Source: Thermostichus sp047462415 (GTDB lineage Bacteria > Cyanobacteriota > Cyanobacteriia > Thermostichales > Thermostichaceae). From it: a stretch of 64,000 nt of DNA. The position numbers and the translations under genes were made by a program. Positions 44,365 to 52,762 of the stretch are shown here, one piece after another. The notes below the pieces were generated by a model that worked only from the letters and a program-made list of their open reading frames with translations, ran no database searches and was not told where the DNA came from. Location: assembly GCF_047462415.1 (NCBI RefSeq), contig NZ_JANSJE010000002.1, positions 62,001-126,000 on the forward strand, given 5' to 3'. Each line of letters opens with the position of its first letter. Positions within the stretch are counted from its first letter, which is position 1.

Positions 44365-44565
44365 ATGGACAGCGCTTTGCTGCAAGCAGCTCGTCAGATC
44401 TATCAATTTCATCTCCAGCATCGACCGGAGGTGCTGGAGCAGCCGCCGCGGGGTGTGGTCATCCACCGCCGTACCCTGAGAGGGGATCTGATCTTTTCTG
44501 AGTTTCCCATTCTGCTGCCCCAAGAAACCTTTATTCCGCTGCAGCAGTTGGAGCCGCTGCGGTGA
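44365..44565 (+). CDS. Small hypothetical protein (66 residues)
   Basis: Not recognised. The ATG follows TAGGGAAACCGCAC, so an AGGGA ribosome site is 8 bases away. The protein is soluble, starts with an amphipathic helix (DSALLQAARQIYQFHLQHRP) and ends in beta-like segments with hydrophobic residues (GDLIFSEFPILLPQETFIPL). Codon choice resembles the neighbours. It is followed 90 bp later by pilD on the same strand. Likely a real small gene. Confidence 0.5.
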   Translation: MDSALLQAARQIYQFHLQHRPEVLEQPPRGVVIHRRTLRGDLIFSEFPILLPQETFIPLQQLEPLR

Positions 44566-44654
44566 GGCAGAAGGGCTCCTCTCCCGTTCTTCTCCTGCCC
44601 TTTTGAAGTGGTTGCCATGCTCAACCTTCTCTCCTGCTACGCAGCGCTTGCGCA

Positions 44655-45506
44655 ATGTGGCTGAGCAACGCCGACGCGAACGGCATCTGGGAGCTGCGCC
44701 TGTTGGGCTGGGTGCTGGTGTTGGTGCTAGGAGCCTGTGTGGGCAGCTTTCTCAATGTGGTAGTCTATCGCCTGCCGCGGGGCCTCTCTCTGCTCTATCC
44801 TGGATCCCATTGTCCCCACTGCAAAACACCGCTGGGCCCGACGGAGAACATCCCCATTCTGGGCTGGTTCCTGCTGCGGGGCCGCTGCCGCCACTGCGGT
44901 GCGCAGATTAGCTGGCGCTACCCTGCCGTTGAAGCCTTGACCCTGGGGCTGTTTGGCCTCAGCATCGCCATCTTGGGTTTTTCCCCCCGCGGGATCCTCA
45001 CCTGTGTCTTGTTGGGCTGGCTGCTGGCCCTGGCGCTGGTTGATCTGGACACGTTCTTGCTGCCGGAAGCGCTCACCCGCTCCGGCTTGGTGGCGGGGCT
45101 GCTGGCCCGCTTGGCGCTGCCCTGGCTGGAAGGATCCGGATCCCTGGCGGCCATGGGCCTGTCGCTGGTGGCCGGGATCGCGGGGGCCGTATTGGGCATT
45201 TGGTTGCTGGAGGGCATTGGCTTTGTTGCCCGCTGGGTTTTGCAGCGGGAGGCCATGGGCGGAGGAGATGGCAAGCTGCTGGCTCTGATCGGCATGTGGC
45301 TGGGCTGGCAAGGAGTCGTGGTGACTCTCCTTTTGGGTTCCGGCTTTGGCTTGCTGGGCAGCCTGCTGGCCATGACTAAAGGAAAGGCCCGCCTGGGCAA
45401 ACCCATCCCCTTCGGCCCCTACTTGGCTCTGGGCGGTGCCGTGGCCGCCTTGGCGGGATCCCCCCTGGTGGAAGCCTACCTGCACTGGTCGGGTTTGCTG
45501 GGGTAG
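44655..45506 (+). CDS. pilD: Type IV prepilin peptidase / N-methyltransferase
   Basis: A 283-residue membrane aspartic protease that cleaves prepilin leaders. The N-terminal A24-type segment GACVGSFLNVVVYRLPRG is followed by the zinc tetrad HCPHCKTPLG and RCRHCGAQISWRYPAVE (two CxxC). Catalytic Asp residues lie in LVDLDTFLLPE and in GGGDGKLLALIG. Seven to eight membrane helices. It should process the three HpsB-D pseudopilins encoded at 461-2965, whose GF(T)L(I)E sites are canonical. The start ATG 44655 gives a short N-terminus before the first helix and no strong ribosome site. Confidence 0.95.
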   Translation: MWLSNADANGIWELRLLGWVLVLVLGACVGSFLNVVVYRLPRGLSLLYPGSHCPHCKTPLGPTENIPILGWFLLRGRCRHCGAQISWRYPAVEALTLGLFGLSIAILGFSPRGILTCVLLGWLLALALVDLDTFLLPEALTRSGLVAGLLARLALPWLEGSGSLAAMGLSLVAGIAGAVLGIWLLEGIGFVARWVLQREAMGGGDGKLLALIGMWLGWQGVVVTLLLGSGFGLLGSLLAMTKGKARLGKPIPFGPYLALGGAVAALAGSPLVEAYLHWSGLLG

Positions 45507-45569
45507 AACTCCCGCACCCCTCTTCCAGTGGCAACGGCGCCAACGATCGGCAGGGATCCCCTTTGGCCC

Positions 45570-48500
45570 CTATTCCACCCCCTCGATCCGGTCTTCCACT
45601 TCTTGGTACAGCTCCTGCAGGCGCTCAATATTGGCCTGGGAAGTCTGCCAGTAGCCACGCCCGTGCACCTCCAACAGGGATCCGACGATGCGCCGGAAGG
45701 AGTGGGGGTTGAGGTTCATCAGCCGCTGCCGCATCGCCTCGTCCTTGATGAAGGTCTCGTTGGTTTCCTCGTAGATCCAGTTGTCCACCGCGCCTGCCGT
45801 GGCCGACCAGCCGGAGGTGTTCACCAGCCGCTTGGCGATCTCCCGCACCCCTTCGTAGCCGTGCTTGAGCATGCCCTCATACCACTTGGGGTTGAGCAGC
45901 TTGGTGCGAGCATCAAGGCGGATCGTCTCGCTCAGGGTGCGGATCTGGGCGTTGGGCGTGGTGGTATCCGCCATGTAGGCCGAGGGGGCCTTGCCGTCCG
46001 GGCGCAGGCTCTGCACCAGCTTGGTGGGATCCGAGTCGAAGTAGTGGCTGACATCCGTCAGGCTGATCTCCGAGGAATCCAGATTCTGGAAGGTAACGTC
46101 CACCGTTTTCAGGCTGGCCTCAAAAAGCTGCCGCATCTGCTGGTTGGGCAGATTGGAGCCGAAGGCAAAGGACTTGCGGGATAGATACATCTCCCGCAGC
46201 TCGCTCTCGTCTTCCCAGGAGCTGTTTTCCACCGCCAGGTTGATGTTGGCCGAGTAGGAGCCGGAAGCGTTGGAAAAGACCCGCGTTGCTGCCTGCTCCA
46301 GCGTCAGCCCCAGCTCCTTGGCCTGCTGTAGGGCGTGCTTGCGCACAAAGTTCAGCTCCAGCGGCTCGTCGGCCAAGGCCGCCAGCTTCACCGCCCGGTC
46401 GAGGAGAGCCATTTGGTTGACAAAGAGATCCCGGAACACGCCGGAGCAGTTGACCACCACGTCGATGCGGGGCCGCCCCAGCTCCGCCAGGGGGATGAGC
46501 TCCACCTTGTTCACCCGCCCCAGGGCATCCGGCTTGGGACGCACCCCCAGCAAACACAGCACCTGGGCTAGCGATTCCCCATAGGTCTTGATGTTGTCCG
46601 TGCCCCAGAGCACCACCGAGATGGTTTCCGGGTACCTGCCGCCGTTGGCGCTCAACTCGCGGGCTAGCAGCCGCTCCACCACGATCTCCGCCGACTTGAT
46701 GGCCGCTGCCGTGGGGATGGACTGGGGATCCAAAGCATGGATGTTGCGCCCCGTCGGCAACACATTGGGGTTGCGGATGGGATCCCCGCCCGGCCCCGGC
46801 AGGATGTACTCCCCTTCCAAGGCCCGCAGCAGCGATCCCAGCTCGTAGTCAGCCGTAATTTGCTTAAGGCACTCTTCCAAAAACTCAAACAGAGGCTTGA
46901 GCAGCTCTGCATCCACCTGGGGATAGCCCGCCTCCTTGAGGGCCACCAGCCAGGGCGCCTGCCGCCCCATGTTGAAGAAGTTGAGCTTAGCTACCCTGGA
47001 GACCCGCCCCTGGGCGTCGGTTTGCTCCTGCACCAGGGCCGCCACTGCCTTGTGGCAGGCCTTGTTGATGCGATCCAGCAGCTCCGTATCCGCCAGGTGC
47101 CCCCGATCCCGGTTGCGGTAGATCTCGTCGATATCCCGGCCCAGGCTCTGGGCAATAATGCGCGGCAGGCCAAGGATCCCTTCTTCTGGGCGGTCGATGC
47201 TGGCGATGCTGACCAGGGTGGCGATGGCTTCCTCTGCGGTAGGGGGCGCCCCGATCACATGCAGCCCACAGGGCAACAGCCGCGACTCGATCTCCATTAG
47301 CTTGGCGTAGAGCTGGCCCACCACCGTGTCCCGTTCTTCCAGGGTGAGCTGGCCGGCATCCACCGTCGGCAGCTCCACGTCCTTGTCCAGGTTGACCAGG
47401 CGCGCCTTGTCACAGATGGCGTTGACAATGGCAATGCCCCGTGCCCCCTCCCGCAGGGTTTGGTAAGAGCCAATCAACTCCCGCAGCTCCTGCAACCCCT
47501 TGTAGAGGCCGGCATTTTCTGCCGGCGGCGTCAAGTAGCTGATGGTGCAGGCGTAGCCGCGCCGCTTGGCGATGGTGGCCTCGCTGGGGTTGTTGGCCGC
47601 GTAGTAGTACAAGTTGGGCAGGGATCCAATCAAATTATCCGGGTAGCACTCGCCCGACATGCCGATCTGCTTGCCCGGCATGAACTCCAAAGAGCCATGG
47701 GTGCCAAAGTGCAGCACCGCATCGGCTCCCCAAACTTTCTCCAAATAGGTGTAGTAGGCGGCAAAACCGTGGTGGGGGCTGGCCGACCTGGAAAAGAGCA
47801 GCCGCATGGGATCCCCTTCGTAGCCAAAAGTGGGCTGCACCCCGATGAACACGTTGCCAAAGTGCTTGCCGTAGATGAGCAGATTCTGCCCGTCGGTGTT
47901 CAGGTGCCCTGGGGGTGGCCCCCAATATTTTTCAATGGCTTTGACATAGGGCGTCAGGGCCTCGTATTCCCGCACCGACAGCTTGGCAGCCACGTTCAGC
48001 TCCGGGCTGGCGTACTGGGCCTGGGCATCGTGCAGGATGGCCTCCATCAACTCCTGCGGCGTTTTGGGCAGCTCTGGCCCCAGGTCATAGCCGTTGTGGG
48101 CCAGCGCCTGCATGACGCGGTGGATGGAAGCAAACACATCTAAGTAGGCCGCCGTCCCCACATTGCCCTTGTCCGGCGGGAAGCTGAAGACGGTGATGGC
48201 AATTTTCTTCTCCAGCTTGGGCTTACGCCGCAGATTGGCCCACTTGATGGCCCGCGCCGCAATCAGCTCAATCCGATCCTGTAGGGCATGGGCCTTGCCG
48301 GTGGCGGCGTCCCGGCCCGAGAGGATGATGGGATCGATAGCCCCGTCCAGCTCAGGGATGGCAATCTGCAGCGCCACCTGCACCGGGTGTAGGCCCAAGT
48401 CACTAGTGGCCCATTCCTCTGTGGATTGAAACACCAAGGGCAGCGCCACCATGTAGGGGCGATTGAGCCGTTGCAGCGCCTCCACGGCTTTGGGGTGATC

Positions 48501-49532
48501 CTGCCGCGCCGGCCCGCCCACCAGGGCAAACCCCGTCAGCGACACCACCACATCCACAATTGGCGTCGTCTTCTGCTCGTTCCAGAAAAACTCGTTCACC
48601 GGCTTGGAAAAGTCCAAGCCGCCGGCAAACACCGGCACCACCCGCGCCCCGCGCGACTCCAGCTCTTGCACCATGGCCACGTAGTGGGCATCGTCCCCCG
48701 TCACCAGGTGGGTGCGCTGCAGCACCAGCCCCACACAGGGGGCCAGGGGATCCTTCACGTCTTCTGGCAGATCCTCGCGGGCGTTGTACCAATCCCAATA
48801 CTCCGCCAGGCTGGCAAACATCTGCGGCGCCAGCGGGTGCCAAATGCCCATCTCCAAATAGGTGACCGGCTCGGCAAACTTAACCTGATCCCGCATCCCC
48901 GGCAGGTAGCGATCCGCCAGCATCAGCAAAAAGTTCTCCAGGTTCTCGCGGGATCCCCCCAGCCAGTACTGGAAGCTGAGCATGAAGTTGCGGGCATCCT
49001 GGGCCTTGTCAAAGGGCAGGTACTTCAACACCTTGGGCAGCGTCTGCAGCAGTTTCAGCATCCCCTCTTGGAAGTTGGATCCCTGTTGGCGCTTGCGCAT
49101 GAACTGGGCAATGGCGCTCTTGGATTGGCCCAGTTGCGCCATGGAAAAGGATCCCAGCTTATTAAGGCGCATCACCTCTGGCATGGAGGGGAACACCACC
49201 ACCGCATCCAGCCGCTCCCGCAGGGGTTCTACTGCCTGTACCACCTTCTGGGCAATGTCCTCAATGAAGATCAAGGAGCCGATAAAGACATTGGCCGTCT
49301 CCAGATCCCGCCGGAAAGCCTCATACCCCGCGGGATCCCGCAGCTCCTCCACCAAGTAACCAGACAGCTCCACCGCCAGCTTGGGGTTCTGGGCATTGAT
49401 GCGCTGCACCGCCGCCGTCAGGGCACTCTGATACTGCGGCTCCAACACCACGTACACCACCTTCATCAGTCGGCGCCCCCCCAGCTCAGCAGGGGTTACG
49501 TGGCGGGTGATGGGCTTAACCAGAGTAAACAT
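45570..49532 (-). CDS. chlH: Magnesium chelatase subunit H
   Basis: A 1320-residue protoporphyrin-binding subunit that with ChlD and ChlI inserts Mg2+, the first committed step to chlorophyll. The start MFTLVKPITRHVTPAELGGR then RRLMKVVYVVLEPQYQSAL is the family N-terminus. The CobN/Mg-chelatase body is complete (HFGTHGSLEFMPGKQIGMSG, VVLWGTDNIKTYGESLAQ, NCSGVFRDLFVNQMALLDRA) and the C-terminus WSATAGAVDNWIYEETNETF is intact. The ATG at 49532 has GGGAGAG eight bases upstream; the frame is open a further 18 codons. The gene ends 63 bp from the convergent pilD. Upstream lies the integron remnant. Confidence 0.98.
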   Translation of the reverse strand: MFTLVKPITRHVTPAELGGRRLMKVVYVVLEPQYQSALTAAVQRINAQNPKLAVELSGYLVEELRDPAGYEAFRRDLETANVFIGSLIFIEDIAQKVVQAVEPLRERLDAVVVFPSMPEVMRLNKLGSFSMAQLGQSKSAIAQFMRKRQQGSNFQEGMLKLLQTLPKVLKYLPFDKAQDARNFMLSFQYWLGGSRENLENFLLMLADRYLPGMRDQVKFAEPVTYLEMGIWHPLAPQMFASLAEYWDWYNAREDLPEDVKDPLAPCVGLVLQRTHLVTGDDAHYVAMVQELESRGARVVPVFAGGLDFSKPVNEFFWNEQKTTPIVDVVVSLTGFALVGGPARQDHPKAVEALQRLNRPYMVALPLVFQSTEEWATSDLGLHPVQVALQIAIPELDGAIDPIILSGRDAATGKAHALQDRIELIAARAIKWANLRRKPKLEKKIAITVFSFPPDKGNVGTAAYLDVFASIHRVMQALAHNGYDLGPELPKTPQELMEAILHDAQAQYASPELNVAAKLSVREYEALTPYVKAIEKYWGPPPGHLNTDGQNLLIYGKHFGNVFIGVQPTFGYEGDPMRLLFSRSASPHHGFAAYYTYLEKVWGADAVLHFGTHGSLEFMPGKQIGMSGECYPDNLIGSLPNLYYYAANNPSEATIAKRRGYACTISYLTPPAENAGLYKGLQELRELIGSYQTLREGARGIAIVNAICDKARLVNLDKDVELPTVDAGQLTLEERDTVVGQLYAKLMEIESRLLPCGLHVIGAPPTAEEAIATLVSIASIDRPEEGILGLPRIIAQSLGRDIDEIYRNRDRGHLADTELLDRINKACHKAVAALVQEQTDAQGRVSRVAKLNFFNMGRQAPWLVALKEAGYPQVDAELLKPLFEFLEECLKQITADYELGSLLRALEGEYILPGPGGDPIRNPNVLPTGRNIHALDPQSIPTAAAIKSAEIVVERLLARELSANGGRYPETISVVLWGTDNIKTYGESLAQVLCLLGVRPKPDALGRVNKVELIPLAELGRPRIDVVVNCSGVFRDLFVNQMALLDRAVKLAALADEPLELNFVRKHALQQAKELGLTLEQAATRVFSNASGSYSANINLAVENSSWEDESELREMYLSRKSFAFGSNLPNQQMRQLFEASLKTVDVTFQNLDSSEISLTDVSHYFDSDPTKLVQSLRPDGKAPSAYMADTTTPNAQIRTLSETIRLDARTKLLNPKWYEGMLKHGYEGVREIAKRLVNTSGWSATAGAVDNWIYEETNETFIKDEAMRQRLMNLNPHSFRRIVGSLLEVHGRGYWQTSQANIERLQELYQEVEDRIEGVE

Positions 49533-49670
49533 GCAGTCGCTCTCCCTTGTGCAATGCAAAAAAGCAAGTGGGCCGGGAATGGGCATTCTTCCCTAGCGCC
49601 TGTTTCCCGTTCTACCAGAGAAACGGAACTGGGTTCGTTAAGAGCCGTTACACATGTAACAATTCGCAAT

Positions 49671-50377
49671 TTACCAGCTCCACTCCCGCTCTGCCTTGGG
49701 ATACTTGCGCTCCAAAGCAAAGGGCAATATAGACAGAGCCGTATCCTTATTCCAAGTCCTGCTGATGTTGTCGCTTGACCCAGGGCAAGTGTTCTTGCAA
49801 AGGTTCCACTAGGGTTTCTGGCAGCATCGTTAACCGGCTCTCCATCCCTTTACTATTGCGAATCGCCAGTTGCCGTTGGGCAAAATCCACATCTTTAACC
49901 CGGAGCTGCTGAGCTCCTGCCAACCTCGAGCCACTGCCATACAGCACCTGCACCACCAAGCGATAGATCCCAGACAGATGCACAATGACAGCCTTGACCT
50001 CCTCAGGGGTTAAGACCGTAGGCAAATAGCTTGAGCGCATGGCTCGTACGGCGTCTAGGTCAAGGTCTAGCTCCAGATGCAAAACTTCTCGGTAAAGGAA
50101 CAACAGCGCACTGAGAGCTTGGTTCTGCGTGGACGCCGCCACCCTCTCCTCCACCGCTAAGTGGGTTAAGAAGGCATTGATCTGCTCGCCACCCATCTCC
50201 TTGGGGTGTCGCTTGTTGTGAAACAAGATATATCGACGGATCCGGAGAAGATAAAATTTCTCAGTCTGGTAGGAGTAGTGCTTGACTCGGAGAGCATCAC
50301 TGACCTGCTCCAAAGGTTGTTGGTGAGGGGGCGCTGGGGTTGGTGGGTAGTAGAGGCGAATAGCGAAAAATTTACAT
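49671..50377 (-). pseudogene. intI: Decayed integron integrase (IntI-type tyrosine recombinase)
   Basis: Reading from about 50313: LEQVSDALRVKHYSYQTEKF, RYILFHNKRHPKEMGGEQIN, FLTHLAVEERVAASTQNQAL, SALLFLYREVL, then LPTVLTPEEVKAVIVHLSG and VLYGSGSRLAGAQQLRVKDV, the integron-integrase pattern with the box I Arg (GSRL). Damage: TAA at 49749-49747 after HQQDLE. Past it the same frame continues GYGSVY. One extra A then shifts to LPFALERKYPKAEREWSW, again family-like, and ends at TAA 49671. The rest, including box II and the Tyr, is gone. At the 5' end an extra T after ATG (50377-50375) may have shifted the original start (ATG-T-AAA), followed by KFFAIRLYYPPTPAPP. It lies divergent to cassette-like genes. 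Confidence 0.85.
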
Positions 50378-50378
50378 A

Positions 50379-50462
50379 ATATAACAAATCACTGCACCCG
50401 ACTGGATGCTAGGCTATCTTCAGCACTCTAAGTCATTGACGGCGGGTGAGTTCAACTGATAG
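50379..50462 (+). repeat. attC-like recombination site next to the intI remnant
   Basis: R'' ATATAAC (50379-50385), five-base spacer AAATC, L'' ACTGCACCCG (50391-50400), 42-base centre, L' CGGGTGAGT (50443-50451), spacer TCAA, then a degenerate R' (CTGATAG). The inverse of L' is ACTCACCCG, which equals L'' except for one extra G. That unpaired G in L'' is the orientation signal of integron attC sites. The 5' half is close to attC sequences I know from Pseudomonas-type cassettes. R' lacks the GTT core, so the site may be inactive. It abuts the damaged integrase start directly. Confidence 0.68.
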
Positions 50463-50487
50463 GAGTCCTTCCGACAAAGTGCCAGTT

Positions 50488-50820
50488 ATGAAAAGCAACT
50501 ATGACCTGACAACAAGAGATGGCTTTCGGAGCGCAATCAAAGATCTCCTTGAAATTCCTGTTCTTGGCCAAATTTATGCTCCGTTCTTTTGGATCGCTGA
50601 TAAGGTCTTCGATTTTCTAGAACCTGGTAAAGCCGTAGAGAAGCAATCGAAGGTAGCCGTTGACCTAATCAAGGCGGGCAAAGAACACGGGGCAAAGCGG
50701 ATGAAAATTATGATGGATGAGCAGGCAGGCTTCCATCTAGATGTCCCCATTGAGGGGGTAAAAGTGAATGTTGGTGCTGGTAGTAAAGGAAAGGTTTTAA
50801 TAGATATTGAGTACTCCTAA
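50488..50820 (+). CDS. Hypothetical protein in cassette position
   Basis: A 110-residue protein not recognised. MKSNYDLTTRDGFRSAIKDL opens it, then an amphipathic or membrane-touching stretch (IPVLGQIYAPFFWIADKVFD), a Lys-rich helix (VAVDLIKAGKEHGAKRMKIM) and a beta-rich end (VKVNVGAGSKGKVLIDIEY). The ATG at 50488 is preferred; an in-frame GTG at 50446 lies inside the attC-like site. Its TAA stop overlaps R'' of the next attC (TCCTAAC), as in compact gene cassettes. The gene is visibly AT-richer than the surrounding core genome, suggesting transfer. Orphan of unknown function. Confidence 0.62.
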   Translation: MKSNYDLTTRDGFRSAIKDLLEIPVLGQIYAPFFWIADKVFDFLEPGKAVEKQSKVAVDLIKAGKEHGAKRMKIMMDEQAGFHLDVPIEGVKVNVGAGSKGKVLIDIEYS

Positions 50821-50878
50821 CTCATCGCTGCAGGCGCGACGGCCCTGACGGGCCGCGGACTGAGCTCAAACGTTACCC
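50815..50878 (+). repeat. attC site (integron cassette recombination site)
   Basis: R'' TCCTAAC (50815-50821), spacer TCATC, L'' GCTGCAG (50827-50833), a GC-rich hairpin CGGCCC-TGAC-GGGCCG (50840-50855), L' CTGAGC (50860-50865), spacer TCAAAC, R' GTTACCC (50872-50878). The inverse of L' is GCTCAG, so L'' has one extra unpaired G, the signature of attC. R' has the GTT core where exchange occurs. Size 64 bp is within the known range. It follows the orphan gene's stop and precedes the next gene's ATG by 17 bases. I regard this as the clearest attC in the window. Confidence 0.8.
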
Positions 50879-50895
50879 CACTTGGGAGAACACAG

Positions 50896-51840
50896 ATGCA
50901 GCGACAAGACCGTTTCCGCGGGTGTCTTCTCGGTCTTGCCGTTGGGGATGCTATCGGCACTACCGTTGAGTTTCGCCCACGGGGAAGCTTTACACCGCTG
51001 ACGGATATGGTCGGTGGAGGTCCATTCCATCTCCGTGCAGGCCAGTGGACTGATGATACTTCGATGGCGCTTTGCCTGGCAACCAGCCTTGTTGAGTGCA
51101 ACGGGTTCGACGCTCATGATCAAATGAGGCGTTATTGCAAGTGGGCCGAGACGGGTTACTTGAGCAGTACTGGGACATGCTTCGACATAGGTTCTACGAC
51201 CACCTCTGCATTGCGCAGGTTTCGCCAGACAGGAAACCCCTTTGCCGGGTCAAGCGATCCGCGCTTAGCCGGCAATGGATGCATAATGCGGTTAGCGCCG
51301 ATTCCTATGTTCTTCTTCCCGGACCTGCAAGCAGCAGAACGATTTGCAGCGGAGAGTTCCCGAGTTACTCACGGTGCGGCGGAATGCCTAGACGCTTGTC
51401 GTCTTTTGGCGCGGATCATTTGTCGGGCGTTATCTGGTAGCTCAAAGGATGAGGTTGCTCTGGGTGACAGCCAGACATTCGTGGGGGCCGAGAAGATCGT
51501 TGCGATTGCCCGTGGAGCCTACTGTCAAAAGCCGGAAGATGAGATACGCGGCTCCGGGTATGTGGTGGACAGTCTGGAAGCGGCGATGTGGTGTTTCGTT
51601 CGTTCCCACAGTTTTGAGGAAGCGGTTCTCATGGCGGCAAATCTAGGCGACGATGCCGACACAACCGCTGCGGTATGTGGGCAAGTGGCAGGAGCGTACT
51701 ATGGTGTACAAGGAATTCCTGTCGCCTGGCTAGAACAGCTTGCGTTACATTTGGAAATTGCGGATCTCGCTGACCGGCTGTACAGCGCGAGCAAGAAGAG
51801 AGCGGCATACCGTTATGTTGCCAGCCCTAATAGCTTGTGA
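50896..51840 (+). CDS. ADP-ribosylglycohydrolase family protein (DraG-like)
   Basis: A 314-residue protein of the DraG/ARH fold that removes ADP-ribose from proteins or related substrates. GCLLGLAVGDAIG starts it. QWTDDTSMALCLATSL carries the first metal-binding acidic cluster and NLGDDADTTAAVCGQVAGAY the second, both intact. The N- and C-terminal lengths are normal. GGGAG lies 6 bases before the ATG and the attC at 50815 ends 17 bases upstream, so it is in cassette position. Codon and base use differ from core neighbours. The target is unknown: reversal of nitrogenase ADP-ribosylation, antitoxin activity and nucleotide repair are all possible. Confidence 0.85.
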   Translation: MQRQDRFRGCLLGLAVGDAIGTTVEFRPRGSFTPLTDMVGGGPFHLRAGQWTDDTSMALCLATSLVECNGFDAHDQMRRYCKWAETGYLSSTGTCFDIGSTTTSALRRFRQTGNPFAGSSDPRLAGNGCIMRLAPIPMFFFPDLQAAERFAAESSRVTHGAAECLDACRLLARIICRALSGSSKDEVALGDSQTFVGAEKIVAIARGAYCQKPEDEIRGSGYVVDSLEAAMWCFVRSHSFEEAVLMAANLGDDADTTAAVCGQVAGAYYGVQGIPVAWLEQLALHLEIADLADRLYSASKKRAAYRYVASPNSL

Positions 51841-52054
51841 GTGATGAGAAGGGATCCCATCTCGTCTACTCTTTACTCCTAGCAGAGATAAAACCGGAAG
51901 CAGTGACCGCTTAGGGATCCCCAAGCACGACGCAATCGGCAGATCGAGAAGAACTTCAGCCTTGGGAAACTTGACCTTACTAATCCCGGAAGCACTGCCA
52001 GCAAGGGAATCCCAGGAGCTATGCTGGACTGCGGTGTTAGTCATTGAAATCAGT

Positions 52055-52762
52055 ATGCGTGCCTACTACTTACAACATGTGCCGTTTGAGGGTCTCGGCT
52101 ACATAGAGTCCTGGCTCAAAGCCAAGGGATATCCGGTAACGGGCACAAAGTTTTTTGAATCGACGAGATTGCCTAGCCTGGATGAATTTGACATGCTCAT
52201 CGTCATGGGCGGCCCTATGAGCGCCAATGATGAAAGGGCGTTTCCTTGGCTAGTGCAGGAGAAGGGGTTTATCCGCAATGCCATTGAGGCCGGTAAGTCG
52301 GTTTTGGGCATCTGTCTGGGGGCACAACTGATTGCCAGCGCAATGGGTAGCCGAGTGTTTCCAAATCCCGTTAAGGAAATAGGTTGGTGGCCGGTACAAG
52401 GGGTACAGCCCCCTGATGAGCTAACCTTTCGCTTCTCGCCCTCAATTGAGGTTTTCCACTGGCACGGGGAAACTTTTGAGCTGCCACCCGGTGCAATTCA
52501 CCTTGCCAAGAGCGAAGGCTGTGAGAACCAGGCCTTTCAGCTTGGGCGCTCAGTGATCGGCCTCCAGTTTCACTTGGAAACCACGCCAGAAGCGGCGCAA
52601 GAGCTTGTCTCCCACTGCCGCGACGAACTGTTGCCATCTACATATGTGCAATCTGAGGCAGCCATTCTTGCAGCTCCACCCGAAAAGTACCAAGCAATAA
52701 ACAGTTTGATGGGTGAGGTGCTCTCATTCTTGTGCAGTCGTGGCAGAACCGACCACTTCTAG
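52055..52762 (+). CDS. Class I glutamine amidotransferase-like protein
   Basis: A 235-residue stand-alone amidotransferase domain of the GATase1 GMP-synthase-like type. GGPMSANDE is the oxyanion strand, KSVLGICLGAQLIASAMG carries the nucleophile Cys, and VIGLQFHLETTPEA the catalytic His and Glu. The triad is complete. Starting MRAYYLQHVPFEGLGYIESW at 52055 gives the usual N-terminus; the frame is open 31 codons upstream. No partner synthetase is next to it, so the acceptor is unknown; free-standing relatives cleave gamma-glutamyl compounds. Same orientation as the two cassette-like genes before it, with 214 bp between. Confidence 0.8.
   Translation: MRAYYLQHVPFEGLGYIESWLKAKGYPVTGTKFFESTRLPSLDEFDMLIVMGGPMSANDERAFPWLVQEKGFIRNAIEAGKSVLGICLGAQLIASAMGSRVFPNPVKEIGWWPVQGVQPPDELTFRFSPSIEVFHWHGETFELPPGAIHLAKSEGCENQAFQLGRSVIGLQFHLETTPEAAQELVSHCRDELLPSTYVQSEAAILAAPPEKYQAINSLMGEVLSFLCSRGRTDHF

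Noticed and set aside
48426..49778. 450-codon plus-strand frame opposite chlH
   Set aside because: Antisense shadow; composition is dominated by His, Arg, Gln and Leu, and chlH is certain on the other strand.
50446..50487. GTG at 50446 as start of the cassette orphan gene
   Set aside because: It lies inside the attC-like site next to L', and ATG 50488 gives a sensible protein.
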